The notes beneath the pieces were generated by a model. The model did no database searches, was not told the DNA's origin, and saw only the letters and a program-made list of their open reading frames with translations. Shown one piece after another: positions 25,774-35,300 of a stretch of 46,274 bases of DNA (the stretch's first letter is position 1; the number at the start of each line of letters is the position of its first letter). Origin of the DNA: Pseudomonas sp. CBZ-4. Lineage in GTDB: Bacteria; Pseudomonadota; Gammaproteobacteria; Pseudomonadales; Pseudomonadaceae. The DNA is taken from contig NZ_ANNV01000033.1 of assembly GCF_000346755.1 (NCBI RefSeq), positions 1 through 46,274 of the forward strand. The letters run 5' to 3'. The position numbers and the translations under genes were made by a program.

Positions 25774-26892
25774 ATGCGGAGCAAAGTGACAGGTGCGCAG
25801 CGCTGGGTCGTAAAGATCGGAAGTGCGCTGCTGACGGCGGATGGCAAGGGGCTCGATCGCGCAGCCATGAGCGTCTGGGTCGAGCAGATGGTGGCCTTGC
25901 ATGAGGCTGGCGTCGAGTTGGTGTTGGTCTCGTCCGGGGCCGTTGCCGCCGGGATGAGCCGCCTCGGCTGGACCGCGCGACCCAGCGCGATGCACGAACT
26001 GCAAGCCGCCGCCGCCATCGGCCAGATGGGCCTGGTGCAAGCCTGGGAATCCAGCTTTGCCGAGCATGGCCGCCACACGGCGCAGATCCTGCTGACCCAC
26101 GACGACCTGTCCGACCGCAAGCGCTACCTCAACGCCCGCAGTACCTTGCGCGCGCTGGTGGAGCTGAAAGTCATCCCGGTGATCAACGAAAACGACACCG
26201 TGGTCACCGACGAAATCCGCTTCGGCGACAACGACACCCTGGCCGCCCTCGTCGCCAACCTGGTGGAAGCCGACCTGTTGGTGATCCTCACCGACCGCGA
26301 CGGCATGTTCGACGCCGACCCGCGCAACAACCCAGACGCCCAGCTGATCTACGAGGCGCGCGCCGATGACCCGGCGCTGGACGCCGTGGCCGGCAGCGTC
26401 GGCGGTGCCCTCGGTCGTGGCGGCATGCAGACCAAGTTGCGCGCTGCGCGCCTGGCCGCGCGTTCCGGCGCCCACACCATCATCGTCGGCGGGCGCATCG
26501 AGCGCGTGCTGGACCGGCTCAAGGCGGGCGAGCGCATCGGTACGCTGCTGTCGCCGGAACGCGGCATGCTGGCGGCGCGCAAGCAGTGGCTGGCCGGGCA
26601 CCTGCAAACCCGTGGCACCCTGGTGCTGGACGAGGGCGCGGTATCGGCGCTGTCCCAAGGCAACAAGAGCTTGCTGCCGGTGGGCGTCAAGTTGGTGCAA
26701 GGCAGCTTCCGCCGTGGCGAGATGGTGGTGTGCGTCGCGCCGGACGGTCGTGAGATCGCCCGTGGCCTGGCCAACTACAGCGCCCTGGAAGCGCAGAAAA
26801 TCATTGGACAATCTTCTGATGCGATTGTCGGACTATTGGGTTACATGGCGGAACCGGAGCTGGTTCACCGCGACAACCTGATACTGGTCTAA
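25774..26892 (+). CDS. proB: Glutamate 5-kinase
   Basis: ProB phosphorylates glutamate in the first step of proline synthesis and is feedback-inhibited by proline. It has an amino-acid kinase domain (about 1-258; [40 protein letters not shown]) and a C-terminal PUA domain (about 275-365). Of three in-frame starts (25765 TTG, 25771 ATG, 25774 ATG), 25774 gives [11 protein letters not shown] and the usual 372 residues; 25771 is almost equally good by spacing from AAGG at 25761. proA lies elsewhere, as is normal in Pseudomonas. Confidence 0.95.
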   Translation: MRSKVTGAQRWVVKIGSALLTADGKGLDRAAMSVWVEQMVALHEAGVELVLVSSGAVAAGMSRLGWTARPSAMHELQAAAAIGQMGLVQAWESSFAEHGRHTAQILLTHDDLSDRKRYLNARSTLRALVELKVIPVINENDTVVTDEIRFGDNDTLAALVANLVEADLLVILTDRDGMFDADPRNNPDAQLIYEARADDPALDAVAGSVGGALGRGGMQTKLRAARLAARSGAHTIIVGGRIERVLDRLKAGERIGTLLSPERGMLAARKQWLAGHLQTRGTLVLDEGAVSALSQGNKSLLPVGVKLVQGSFRRGEMVVCVAPDGREIARGLANYSALEAQKIIGQSSDAIVGLLGYMAEPELVHRDNLILV

Positions 26893-26907
26893 CCAAAGGA
26901 ATACACG

Positions 26908-27372
26908 ATGCGCGTAATGAAGGGATTGCTCGGCCTGCTGCTGGCCATGCCACTGCTGGCCTCGGCCGAAGAAATCGGCCAGGTGTCGACCGTGTTCAAG
27001 TTCGTCGGCCCCAACGACCGGATCGTCGTCGAAGCCTTTGACGACCCCAAGGTCGATGGCGTGACGTGCTACCTGTCGCGCGCCAAGACCGGCGGCGTCA
27101 AAGGCGGCCTGGGCCTGGCCGAAGACCGCGCCGAAGCCTCGATCGCCTGCCGCCAGGTCGGCCCGATCCGCTTCAAGGGCGAGCTCAAGGACGGCGACGA
27201 AGTGTTCAAGGAACGCACCTCGCTGGTGTTCAAGACCATGCAGGTGGTGCGCTTCCTCGACAAGAAGCGCAATACCCTGGTTTACCTGGTGTACAGCGAC
27301 CGCCTGATCGAAGGCAGCCCGCAGAACGCCGTGACCGCGATTCCGATTTTGCCGTGGCCGACCGCTCAGTAA
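26908..27372 (+). CDS. creA: CreA-family periplasmic protein
   Basis: A 154-residue protein of the CreA family. It has a Sec signal peptide ([20 protein letters not shown], cleavage about residue 20) and the conserved [19 protein letters not shown] and CRQVGPI. Function is unknown; it is unrelated in activity to the CreBC two-component system that gave the name. It lies 15 bp after proB, so the two are probably co-transcribed, as in P. aeruginosa. Confidence 0.9.
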   Translation: MRVMKGLLGLLLAMPLLASAEEIGQVSTVFKFVGPNDRIVVEAFDDPKVDGVTCYLSRAKTGGVKGGLGLAEDRAEASIACRQVGPIRFKGELKDGDEVFKERTSLVFKTMQVVRFLDKKRNTLVYLVYSDRLIEGSPQNAVTAIPILPWPTAQ

Positions 27373-27473
27373 CCCGCAGGCGGGTTTTGTAATCGGCGTC
27401 TATGATTGCAGGCTTGCGGGTTGTAATCTCGACGAGCCGCTTTGCCAAGAACATGGGATATCTGGAGTTCGTC

Positions 27474-27956
27474 ATGAGTGCTTTCCACGACCTGAAACTC
27501 AAAGCTTTGGACGGACAAGAGCTGCCACTGGCGCCCTTCAAGGGCCAGGTGGTGCTGGTGGTCAACGTGGCCTCCAAGTGTGGCTTGACCCCGCAATACG
27601 CGGCGCTGGAAAACCTCTACCAGCAATACAAGGACCAGGGTTTCACCGTGCTTGGCCTGCCGTGCAATCAGTTTGCGGGGCAGGAGCCGGGCAGCGAAGA
27701 GGAAATCCGCGAGTTCTGCAGCCTCAACTACGGCGTGACGTTCCCGTTGGGCAGCAAGCTCGACGTCAACGGGCCGGATCGTCACCAGCTGTATCGGCTG
27801 CTGGCGGGGGAGGGTGCCGAGTTTCCTGGGGATATCACCTGGAACTTCGAAAAATTCCTGCTGGGTAAAGATGGGCGCGTGCTGGCGCGCTTCTCTCCAC
27901 GCACGGCACCGGACGATCCCACCATCGTCCAGGCCATCGAAAAAGCCCTGAGCTGA
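27474..27956 (+). CDS. Glutathione peroxidase (thiol peroxidase, BtuE/Gpx type)
   Basis: A 160-residue peroxidase of the thioredoxin fold. The peroxidatic residue is C36 (NVASKCGLT), not selenocysteine, and the rest of the catalytic set is present: Q70 (NQFAGQEPG), W123 and N124 (ITWNFEKF). C64 and C82 are candidates for the resolving cysteine, so thioredoxin may be the real reductant. The start at 27474 follows CTGGAG; a longer frame upstream adds an unsupported leader. It is monocistronic and followed by a cloverleaf repeat. Confidence 0.92.
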   Translation: MSAFHDLKLKALDGQELPLAPFKGQVVLVVNVASKCGLTPQYAALENLYQQYKDQGFTVLGLPCNQFAGQEPGSEEEIREFCSLNYGVTFPLGSKLDVNGPDRHQLYRLLAGEGAEFPGDITWNFEKFLLGKDGRVLARFSPRTAPDDPTIVQAIEKALS

Positions 27957-27966
27957 ACCCATCACC

Positions 27967-28060
27967 GGTGGCGAGGGAGCTTGCTCCCGCTGGAGTGCGA
28001 AGCGCTCCCAAGATTTTGGGGCCGCTACGCAGCCCAGCGGGAGCAAGCTCCCTCGCCCAG
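27967..28060. repeat. Cloverleaf-type repeat, copy 3
   Basis: GTGGCGAGGGAGCTTGCTCC and its complement enclose GGAGTGC-GAA-GCGCTCC and GGGGCCGCTACGCAGCCC. It is nearly identical to copy 2, in the same orientation, and lies just after the glutathione peroxidase stop codon. Confidence 0.85.
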
Positions 28061-28170
28061 TTGTCCATCCTAGCTTTTATCCCTTAATCACCCAAATCAA
28101 TAGTGATATTCAAGCCTGTGCGTGGCCAATATTATCCACGTCATAAACCCGCCTTACGTGGAGTACACCC

Positions 28171-29274
28171 ATGCCTGTCCAAGCCCTGTTCAAACCCTTC
28201 CAGCTCGGTGCTCTGCAACTGTCCACCAGTGTGGTCATGGCGCCGATGACCCGCTCGTTCTCGCCGGGCGGCGTGCCCAACTCCAAGGTGATCGAGTACT
28301 ACCGTCGCCGCGCCGCCGCCGGTGTGGGGCTGATCATCACCGAAGGCACCGTGGTCGGCCATCAGGCCTCCAACGGTTACCCCAACGTCCCGCACTTCTA
28401 CGGCGAAGCGGCCCTGGCCGGCTGGAAGAAAGTGGTCGACGCCGTGCACGCAGAAGGCGGCAAGATCGTCCCGCAGTTGTGGCATGTCGGCAGCGTGCGC
28501 CGTATCGGTACCGAGCCTGATGCCAGCGTGCCGGCCTATGGCCCGACGGAAAAACTCAAGGACGGCAACGTGGTCGTCCACGGCATGACCATCCAGGACA
28601 TCAAGGACGTGATCAACGCCTTCGCCCAGGCCGCCAAGGATGCCCAGAGCATCGGCATGGACGGCGTAGAGATCCACGGTGCCCACGGCTACCTGGTGGA
28701 CCAGTTCTTCTGGGAAGGCAGCAACCAGCGCACCGACGAGTACGGTGGCAGCCTGGCCAACCGCTCGCGTTTTGCCATAGAACTGATCCAGGCTACCCGC
28801 GCCGCCGTAGGCCCGGACTTCCCGATCATTTTCCGTTTCTCCCAGTGGAAACAACAGGATTACACCGCGCGCCTGGTGCAAACCCCCGAGGCATTGGGTG
28901 AGTTCCTCAAGCCACTGTCTGACGCCGGTGTGGATATTTTCCACTGTTCTACACGGCGTTTCTGGGAGCCGGAATTCGAAGGGTCCGACCTCAACCTGGC
29001 CGGCTGGACGCGCCAGCTCACCGACAAGCCGACCATCACGGTGGGCAGCGTCGGCCTGGATGGCGAGTTCCTGCAATTTATGGTCAATACCGACAAGGTC
29101 GCGCAACCGGCCAGCCTGGAGAAGCTGCTGGAGCGCCTGAACAACGATGAATTCGACCTCGTTGCTGTGGGCCGTGCGCTGCTGGTGGACCCGGATTGGG
29201 CGGTCAAGGTACGTGAAGGACGCGAGGGGGATATCTTGCCGTTCAGTCGTGAGGCGTTGATGACGCTGGTTTGA
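28171..29274 (+). CDS. Old Yellow Enzyme family NADH:flavin oxidoreductase
   Basis: A 367-residue FMN-binding TIM-barrel ene-reductase. The FMN loop is VVMAPMTRS (22-30). The substrate-activating residues are H169 and H172 (EIHGAHGYL), a His/His pair rather than the His/Asn of yeast OYE. DQFFWEGSNQRTDEYGGS is the family signature. Members reduce activated alkenes, enones and nitro compounds; the natural substrate is unknown. It appears monocistronic: a cloverleaf repeat is upstream and a long perfect hairpin is downstream. Confidence 0.9.
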   Translation: MPVQALFKPFQLGALQLSTSVVMAPMTRSFSPGGVPNSKVIEYYRRRAAAGVGLIITEGTVVGHQASNGYPNVPHFYGEAALAGWKKVVDAVHAEGGKIVPQLWHVGSVRRIGTEPDASVPAYGPTEKLKDGNVVVHGMTIQDIKDVINAFAQAAKDAQSIGMDGVEIHGAHGYLVDQFFWEGSNQRTDEYGGSLANRSRFAIELIQATRAAVGPDFPIIFRFSQWKQQDYTARLVQTPEALGEFLKPLSDAGVDIFHCSTRRFWEPEFEGSDLNLAGWTRQLTDKPTITVGSVGLDGEFLQFMVNTDKVAQPASLEKLLERLNNDEFDLVAVGRALLVDPDWAVKVREGREGDILPFSREALMTLV

Positions 29275-29304
29275 AGTGGATGCTGAACGCTATTCCCGCT
29301 ATCT

Positions 29305-29338
29305 GACGGGGGCTGGGTAGGGATACCCAGCCCCCGTC
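29305..29338 (+). terminator. Long perfect hairpin after the OYE gene
   Basis: GACGGGGGCTGGGTA-GGGA-TACCCAGCCCCCGTC: a 15-bp perfect GC-rich stem, followed by CTGGTTT rather than a full T-tract. It probably ends the plus-strand OYE transcript, and it also lies just beyond the 3' end of the minus-strand repeat gene. Confidence 0.75.
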
Positions 29339-29384
29339 TGGTTTCAGATCGTCACTGATTCCAAGGCGTGTGGTTTGTTGTCGG

Positions 29385-30110
29385 TCAAGATGGGTTAGGC
29401 GTGAGGGAGTTCATCCGCCTGTTCGATGTAAAGGGCTGATAGGGAAAGGTCCGGTTCAGTATGTACGGACGATCCTGGGGCTGTGGCTGATATTCGTCGT
29501 AAGCGGTGGTCTGGTAGTCCGGGCGTTGGGGTTGTGCAGGGTTCCAGTCGTTTTCCGGGCGGTAGGGTTGCGGACGGTGGCAATTGGTGTCCGGTTGTTG
29601 GGGTTGTGCAGGGTGCCAGCCGTTGTCCGGGCGGTAGGGTTGCGGACGGTGCCAGCTGTTGTCCGGGCGCTGGGGTTGCGCAGGTTGCCAAGTGTTATCC
29701 GGGCGGTAGGGTTGCGGACGGTGCCAGCTGTTGTCCGGGCGTTGGGGTTGCGCAGGTTGCCAGCTGTTATCCGGGCGGTTGGGTTGCGGGCGGTGCCAGC
29801 TGTTGTCCGGGCGCTGGGTTTGCGCAGGTTGCCAGCTGTTATCCGGGCGGTAGGGTTGCGGGCGGTGCCAGCTGTTGTCCGGGCGTTGGGGTTGCGCAGG
29901 CTGCCAACTGGTATCTGGGCGATGGGGCTGCGGGCGGTCTCGGCCGTGATCGATCTGCGGGCTTGTGGATGTGTAAGCATCTGCCGGCCGCTGAGTTGGC
30001 GTGTGATGAGGTAGGAGTTGTAGTGCCATTGATCCGTTTATCAGTGTGGACATAGTGCGCTCTATTAATGTTTCGTCATAAGTGACCTGCCTTTTCTGGG
30101 GGGGCTCCAT
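29385..30110 (-). CDS. Tandem-repeat protein with twelve 12-residue P/Q/W-rich units
   Basis: I do not recognise this protein. Its centre is twelve consecutive 12-residue units alternating between HRPQPYRPDNSW and QPAQPQRPDNSW, i.e. a 24-residue (72-bp) higher-order repeat. The tail is Pro/Gln/Tyr-rich without repeats. It has no signal peptide or membrane segment and is probably disordered. The repeat units use normal Pseudomonas codons in this frame (AAC, AGC, CGC, CCG, TGG) and vary at third positions, so this is the coding frame, although other frames are also open. Start candidates are 30110 (MEPPQKRQ) and 30053 (MSTLINGS). A possible hrp box lies 33 bp upstream of 30110. Confidence 0.7.
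   Translation of the reverse strand: MEPPQKRQVTYDETLIERTMSTLINGSMALQLLPHHTPTQRPADAYTSTSPQIDHGRDRPQPHRPDTSWQPAQPQRPDNSWHRPQPYRPDNSWQPAQTQRPDNSWHRPQPNRPDNSWQPAQPQRPDNSWHRPQPYRPDNTWQPAQPQRPDNSWHRPQPYRPDNGWHPAQPQQPDTNCHRPQPYRPENDWNPAQPQRPDYQTTAYDEYQPQPQDRPYILNRTFPYQPFTSNRRMNSLTPNPS
29480..29940. repeat. 36/72-bp minisatellite inside the repeat gene
   Basis: About twelve head-to-tail 36-bp units, paired into 72-bp units, with a core reading TTGTCCGGGCG on the plus strand. Because the unit is a multiple of three, copy-number change would keep the reading frame. There are no unique spacers, so it is not a CRISPR array. Confidence 0.85.
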
Positions 30111-30143
30111 CGGGAGGACACCCCTCGTACGGCAGGTGTCATG

Positions 30144-30171
30144 TAGGTGGTGATAGTTGGCGCGACGTTCC
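30144..30171 (-). promoter_or_regulatory. Possible hrp box (HrpL/ECF promoter)
   Basis: On the minus strand GGAACG, 15 bases, CCACCTA fits the HrpL-type promoter GGAACC-N15/16-CCACNNA with one mismatch. It ends 33 bp before the first possible start of the tandem-repeat gene, a normal distance. GGAAC alone is shared by other ECF sigma promoters, so the sigma factor is uncertain. Confidence 0.45.
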
Positions 30172-30294
30172 TGAAATATCCCGTTGTGGCATGCCGATTC
30201 AGACGGCGCCTCGGGAAAACTCCTAGTGTCTGGGCCATTGCGCGCGGGCTAGGCTGGCAGGAGGGCGAACCGACTCACGTTATCTGCTGACCAT

Positions 30295-31473
30295 TCAACG
30301 AGCGTAAGGCACTGTTGGTGCAGCCAAATGTTCCTTGCACACACCCCGTAACTGGTTCTCGAATTGCTCGATAATCGCCGGCCAGCCCTGACGGCTGGCG
30401 TGCTGGCGAGCATTGAGCCGTGCCCTGCGCAAATTCTCTTGCTCTTCCAGCAGCCAGTTGGCCGCATCGCAAAACGCCTCCTCATCCCCGGGCATCGCCA
30501 GCACGCCGTTGTAGCCGTGGCGGATATGCTGGGTCGCGGCCGCCTGGTCATACGCCACCACGCCCAACCCCGAAGCCATGGCCTCCAGCACCACATTGCC
30601 GAAGGTTTCGGTCAGGCTGGGAAACAGGAACAGGTCACCCGACGCATAATGCCGCGCCAGCTCTTCGCCGCGCTGGGTGCCGCAGAACACCGCGTCGGGC
30701 AGTTCACGCTCCAGCAGCGGGCGTTGCGGGCCATCGCCGACGATGATCAGTTTCAGCCGCCGCTGTGGGTAAGTGCTGCGCAGGGAGTCAAAGCAGCGCT
30801 TGAGCACGCCGAGGTTCTTTTCCTGGGCGAGGCGCCCTACATGCAGCACGGCAATATCGTCATTGCCCAGGCCCCAGTTCTCTCGCAGTGCATTGTCACG
30901 CCTGGCCGGGTGGAACAGCTGGCTGTCCACCCCGCGCGACAGCATCCCCAAGCGCTCGAAATGCCGGCGCTCCAGCTCCAGGCGTTGGCTGGCGCTGGGT
31001 ACCAGGGTCAGGGTCGAACGGTTATGGAACCAGCGCAGGTAGTGGGTGACCACTCGGCTCAGCAGGCTCAAGCCGTATTGGTTCGAATACTGCTGGAAAT
31101 TGGTGTGAAAACCGCTGACCACGCTGATCCCCAGGCGCCGTGCCGCGCGCAAGGCCGATAAGCCCAGCGGCCCTTCCGTGGCGATGTACAGCACGTCCGG
31201 GCGTTGGCGCGTCCAACGCCTGAGCAACTTGTGCATCGACGACTGGCCCCACTGCAGGCCCGGGTAGCCCGGTAATGGCCAGCCACGGCACAGCAGCAAT
31301 TCGTTATCGCTGGTGCGACTCTGGTCGCTGCCCTGGCGCGGGCGCACCAGCTCGACTTGATGGCCGCGCGCGCGCAAACCGTCGCACAGGCGGCCAAGGG
31401 TATTGGCCACCCCGTTGATCTCAGGCGGGAAGGTTTCGGTAATCAGGGTGATGTGAAGCGAGGCTGTCGTCAT
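30295..31473 (-). CDS. GT4-family glycosyltransferase (Agt-like)
   Basis: A 392-residue GT-B glycosyltransferase. The N-terminal domain opens with LHITLITETFPPEINGVANT. The C-terminal domain has VGRLAQEKN and the EX7E motif in SLTETFGNVVLEAMASG. It resembles PA0842 of P. aeruginosa, which I recall as one of two enzymes proposed to glycosylate diacylglycerol during phosphate limitation. The neighbours cysZ and trxB keep the same order as PA0842-PA0849, which supports this. ATG at 31471-31473 gives the normal family start; an upstream ATG (31506) adds 11 residues that would read through a perfect palindrome. Confidence 0.85.
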   Translation of the reverse strand: MTTASLHITLITETFPPEINGVANTLGRLCDGLRARGHQVELVRPRQGSDQSRTSDNELLLCRGWPLPGYPGLQWGQSSMHKLLRRWTRQRPDVLYIATEGPLGLSALRAARRLGISVVSGFHTNFQQYSNQYGLSLLSRVVTHYLRWFHNRSTLTLVPSASQRLELERRHFERLGMLSRGVDSQLFHPARRDNALRENWGLGNDDIAVLHVGRLAQEKNLGVLKRCFDSLRSTYPQRRLKLIIVGDGPQRPLLERELPDAVFCGTQRGEELARHYASGDLFLFPSLTETFGNVVLEAMASGLGVVAYDQAAATQHIRHGYNGVLAMPGDEEAFCDAANWLLEEQENLRRARLNARQHASRQGWPAIIEQFENQLRGVCKEHLAAPTVPYAR

Positions 31474-31475
31474 GA

Positions 31476-31494
31476 CCCACAGTGTCACTGTGGG
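31476..31494. promoter_or_regulatory. 19-bp perfect palindrome at glycosyltransferase start
   Basis: CCCACAGTG-T-CACTGTGGG lies two bases upstream of the chosen start codon, in the ribosome-binding position. It could be a repressor operator or a hairpin that hides the ribosome-binding site. It is not part of the REP family. Confidence 0.5.
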
Positions 31495-31527
31495 CCGTGT
31501 CGTCATTGTGTCATTGGGATGATGGAT

Positions 31528-32277
31528 TTATGACTTGGCCATCGTCTCGGCACCCTGCTCACGCACCCAGAACAGCGTGGCCCCGGCCACCGCTGCCGGC
31601 ATCATCAGCAGGTTGACCACCGGCACCAGCAGCACCAGGTAGACAATCCCGCCGAAGCTCATGCTCTGCCAGCGTTTCTGGCGCAGCCAGGCGAGCATTT
31701 CGTTCCAGCCCAGCTTGTGGTTGTCCGCCGGATAGTCAATGTATTGGATCGCCATCATCCATACCCCGAACAGCAGCCACAGCGGCGCGGCGATCAGGTT
31801 GACCACTGGAATGAACGACAGGATAAACAGGCCGATGGCCCGCGGCAGGAAGTAACCCAGCTTGCGCATTTCCCGGGCCAAGGTGCGTGGCACCATGGCG
31901 ATCAGTTCGCCCCAGCTGAACGCCGGGAAGTCATCGGTGCCGCGCACCACCACTTCGACTTTCTCCGAGAGAAAACCGTTGAACGGCGCGGCGATGATAT
32001 TGGCCAGCATGGTGAAGGTGAAAAACACCATCAGTACCACCAGCACCACAAACAACGGCCACAGCAGGTAATTCAGAAAACTCAGCCAGCTTGGCAGCGT
32101 CGGCATCAAGTGATCGACCCACAGGCTGAACTGATGGCCGGCGAAATAGATCAGGCCGACGAACAGCACCAGGTTGATCGCCAGCGGCAGCAAGACAAAC
32201 AGGCGCAGGCCAGGGCTGAGCACCAGTTTGAGGCCTTCACGCAGGTATTGCGGGCCGGAAAGAGCGGGGGCAGGCAT
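31528..32277 (-). CDS. cysZ: CysZ-family sulfate permease
   Basis: A 249-residue inner-membrane protein of the CysZ/EI24 family ([20 protein letters not shown]), with hydrophobic segments near residues 25-45, 70-100, 140-175 and 200-230. The conserved [16 protein letters not shown] and [20 protein letters not shown] are visible. CysZ mediates sulfate uptake for cysteine synthesis. The start at 32275-32277 follows CGGAG; the longer frame upstream is not supported. It lies 54 bp from the glycosyltransferase on the same strand and is divergent from trxB. Confidence 0.92.
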   Translation of the reverse strand: MPAPALSGPQYLREGLKLVLSPGLRLFVLLPLAINLVLFVGLIYFAGHQFSLWVDHLMPTLPSWLSFLNYLLWPLFVVLVVLMVFFTFTMLANIIAAPFNGFLSEKVEVVVRGTDDFPAFSWGELIAMVPRTLAREMRKLGYFLPRAIGLFILSFIPVVNLIAAPLWLLFGVWMMAIQYIDYPADNHKLGWNEMLAWLRQKRWQSMSFGGIVYLVLLVPVVNLLMMPAAVAGATLFWVREQGAETMAKS

Positions 32278-32556
32278 GGACAACTCCGAGCAAAGGGACG
32301 AACGCGCCGACCTTACCGGCTTTGTAACCTGGGCGAAAGCGGCGACATCAGCGGTAACAAAGGCGTCGATCAACCACGCCAACTGCATAGAGACCGCCTA
32401 TGAGCTGGATTGTTATTCCGTATTTCCTTAATCTTGCCCCCCTCTATACGCTGCACCCATTATTTTTCAGGACGTGCGAGTTCAAGCCTTCCCCAAGTGC
32501 TTCGCGGTCCTTTTTTATTCCAGCCACCTTGTTGTCCGGGTGGTCGATAGGAGTGA

Positions 32557-33504
<948 letters not shown>

Positions 33505-33520
33505 GGCGCGCTGCAACATA

Positions 33521-33548
33521 AAAAAACCGGCTGAGAGGCCGGTTTTTT
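33521..33548 (+). terminator. Terminator after trxB
   Basis: AAAAAACCGG-CTGAGAGG-CCGGTTTTTT: short GC stem extended by A/T tracts on both sides, usable in both directions. It lies 16 bp after the trxB stop. Confidence 0.9.
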
Positions 33549-33600
33549 TATGTTCGCGATTCAAGCAACACCCAGTTCTTCAGGTGTTGACCCAATCCCT

Positions 33601-33672
33601 GTGGGAGCTGGCTTGCCTGCGATAGCGGTGTATCCGCCACCACCGCCATCGCGGGCAAGCCCGGCTCCCACA
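33601..33672. repeat. REP pair between convergent trxB and hopJ
   Basis: GTGGGAGCTGGCTTGCCTGC (starting at 33601) faces the variant arm CATCGCGGGCAAGCCCGGCT, separated by about 27 bp. It sits 22 bp from the 3' end of the minus-strand pterin operon. Confidence 0.85.
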
Positions 33673-33694
33673 TTGATCGTGTTCCGCTGTTGGA

Positions 33695-34033
33695 TCAGCG
33701 GCGAGTCAGGGGTTGTGCGGTGAACTTCACGCCGGCCAGGCCATGGGCGATCAACGCCCGAATGTTGCCGTGGTCGCTGCCCTCAGGCGTGGCCACCACC
33801 GAACGGTAATGCTCACCAAATGCCAGCAGCGCTTCCTGATCGCTCAAGCCTTCCAGCACAGCCAGGCCCAGGGTCTTGCACGAGCCCTCGTTCTGCCCGG
33901 CGGCGTTTTCCACCTCGCCATTGGTAAAGGCTTGTGGTTGGTAGTCATAACCTGCGGCAACAAAAGCCAAGGTATCGGCAAAAACATGTTCGCCACTGTT
34001 AAGGCTGGCGCGCAGGGTATTCAAATCAGTCAT
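33695..34033 (-). CDS. HopJ-family protein
   Basis: A 112-residue protein of the HopJ (HopPmaJ) family, with the typical FADTLAFVAAGYDYQPQAFT and NAAGQNEGSCKTLG. The family was named from a P. syringae protein tested as a type III effector, but it is widespread in bacteria without type III secretion, so a housekeeping role is more likely. Its ATG overlaps the stop of DUF1244 by 8 nt (ATGACTGA), so translation is coupled. It is last in the ABM-fol operon. Confidence 0.85.
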   Translation of the reverse strand: MTDLNTLRASLNSGEHVFADTLAFVAAGYDYQPQAFTNGEVENAAGQNEGSCKTLGLAVLEGLSDQEALLAFGEHYRSVVATPEGSDHGNIRALIAHGLAGVKFTAQPLTRR

Positions 34034-34322
34034 GGGTTTTTCCTTTGGCGAACGCCGCCTGTTGGTCGGCGCTGGCTTCTTTCTGGTATTGGGCTTTCCA
34101 CTCGGCGTACGGCATGCCGTACACCACTTCACGGGCGTCATCGAGGCTCAGCTCGATCTGGCGCTCATCGGCCTCGGCCTTGTACCACTTGGACAAGCAG
34201 TTGCGGCAGAAACCGGAGAGGTTCATCAGGTCGATGTTCTGCACATCCTTGCGGCTGTCCAGGTGGGCCACCAGCCGGCGGAAAGCGGCGGCTTCGAGTT
34301 CGAGGCGTTGTTGGTCGTTCAT
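34026..34322 (-). CDS. DUF1244-family protein
   Basis: A 98-residue protein of the DUF1244 family, with the conserved MNLSGFCRNCLSKWYKAEAD (a CxxC in the middle) and DDAREVVYGMPYAEWKAQYQ. Function unknown. The start at 34320-34322 (MNDQQRLELE) is preferred; a GTG three codons upstream is possible. It follows folX by 23 bp and overlaps hopJ. Its constant link to folX in Pseudomonas suggests a role tied to pterin or folate chemistry, but that is inference. Confidence 0.85.
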   Translation of the reverse strand: MNDQQRLELEAAAFRRLVAHLDSRKDVQNIDLMNLSGFCRNCLSKWYKAEADERQIELSLDDAREVVYGMPYAEWKAQYQKEASADQQAAFAKGKTHD

Positions 34323-34345
34323 AGGGCTCACGCAAATCTCAGGGG

Positions 34346-34717
34346 TTAGCGGCTGGCCGCCAGGGTAATCGACACCGATTCGGCAAAGCGCAGCGCATGG
34401 GGCTTGTCCACTTCGACTTCGGCGTACAGCACCGATTCATTGCTCATCACCAGGTCCAGCAGCTCCTGGGTCAGACGCTCCAGCAAGGCAAAGCGGTTGC
34501 CTTCGACGTGGGCAATGATGGCCTTGGTGATGGTGCGGTAGTTCAGCGCGTGGTCGATGTCATTGTCGCGCACGGCTTCCTGGGCGGCATACAGGATGGT
34601 CAGGTTGATCAGCACATCCTGCTTGTTGAGGATCTCGTCCTCGTTGATGCCGATGTAGGTGCGCAGGCACAGGTCCTTGACCCGGATGCGCGCCATGCCT
34701 GGTTGAAGTTGTGGCAT
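34346..34717 (-). CDS. folX: Dihydroneopterin triphosphate 2'-epimerase
   Basis: A 123-residue protein of the FolB/FolX fold ([45 protein letters not shown]). Grouping with folE and folM marks it as FolX, which converts 7,8-dihydroneopterin triphosphate to dihydromonapterin triphosphate, rather than the folate enzyme FolB. Its start at 34715-34717 is two bases from the folE stop. In Pseudomonas the product tetrahydromonapterin is the cofactor of phenylalanine hydroxylase. Confidence 0.88.
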   Translation of the reverse strand: MPQLQPGMARIRVKDLCLRTYIGINEDEILNKQDVLINLTILYAAQEAVRDNDIDHALNYRTITKAIIAHVEGNRFALLERLTQELLDLVMSNESVLYAEVEVDKPHALRFAESVSITLAASR

Positions 34718-34719
34718 TG

Positions 34720-35280
34720 CTACTTGCTCCGTCCGATCAGTTGCAGGAACTCCATGCGCGTGGTGTTCGACTCGCGGAACGCGCCGAGCATCACCGAGGT
34801 GTTCATGGTTGAATTCTGTTTCTCCACGCCGCGCATCATCATGCACATGTGCCTGGCTTCGATCACCACCGCCACGCCGGCGGCCTGGGTCACTTGCTGG
34901 ATGGCGTCGGCGATTTGCCGCGTGAGGTTTTCCTGGATCTGCAGGCGCCGCGCATACATATCGACGATGCGCGCCAGCTTCGACAGGCCGAGCACCTTGC
35001 CGGTCGGAATATAGGCCACATGGGCCTTGCCGATAAAGGGCAGCAGGTGGTGCTCGCACAGCGAGTACAACTCGATGTCCTTGAGGATCACCATCTCGTC
35101 ATTGTCGGAGGTGAACAGTGCGCCGTTGACGATGTCATCCAGGTTCTGTTCGTAGCCGTGGCACAGGTACTGCATCGCCTTGGCCGCGCGCTTGGGGGTG
35201 TCGAGCAAACCTTCACGCTCCGGGTCTTCGCCCAGGCTCTTGAGGATCTCGCGGTAGTGTTGGGGCAGGGACAAGGTCAT
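34720..35280 (-). CDS. folE: GTP cyclohydrolase I
   Basis: A 186-residue GTP cyclohydrolase I giving 7,8-dihydroneopterin triphosphate. Zinc ligands C75 and H78 ([12 protein letters not shown]) and C146 ([13 protein letters not shown]) are present, with the GTP-binding region [20 protein letters not shown]. Pseudomonas carries more than one folE; this copy belongs to the monapterin group with folM (20 bp upstream) and folX (2 bp downstream), so it probably supplies pterin cofactor rather than bulk folate. Confidence 0.96.
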   Translation of the reverse strand: MTLSLPQHYREILKSLGEDPEREGLLDTPKRAAKAMQYLCHGYEQNLDDIVNGALFTSDNDEMVILKDIELYSLCEHHLLPFIGKAHVAYIPTGKVLGLSKLARIVDMYARRLQIQENLTRQIADAIQQVTQAAGVAVVIEARHMCMMMRGVEKQNSTMNTSVMLGAFRESNTTRMEFLQLIGRSK

Positions 35281-35300
35281 ACAACATCCTCACAAACGGC

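Noticed and set aside
27474..27956. Selenocysteine in the glutathione peroxidase
   Set aside because: The catalytic codon at residue 36 is TGT (Cys), and no in-frame TGA is present.
29480..29940. Possible CRISPR array
   Set aside because: Repeats are head-to-tail without unique spacers, there are no cas genes, and the array is in-frame coding sequence.
29370..30055. Plus-strand frames opposite the tandem-repeat gene
   Set aside because: They stay open because the repeat unit is a multiple of three; codon use is poor, and the minus frame fits Pseudomonas codons with third-position variation.
33695..34033. HopJ as evidence for a type III secretion system here
   Set aside because: The family is widespread in species without type III secretion, and no hrp/hrc genes are in the window.
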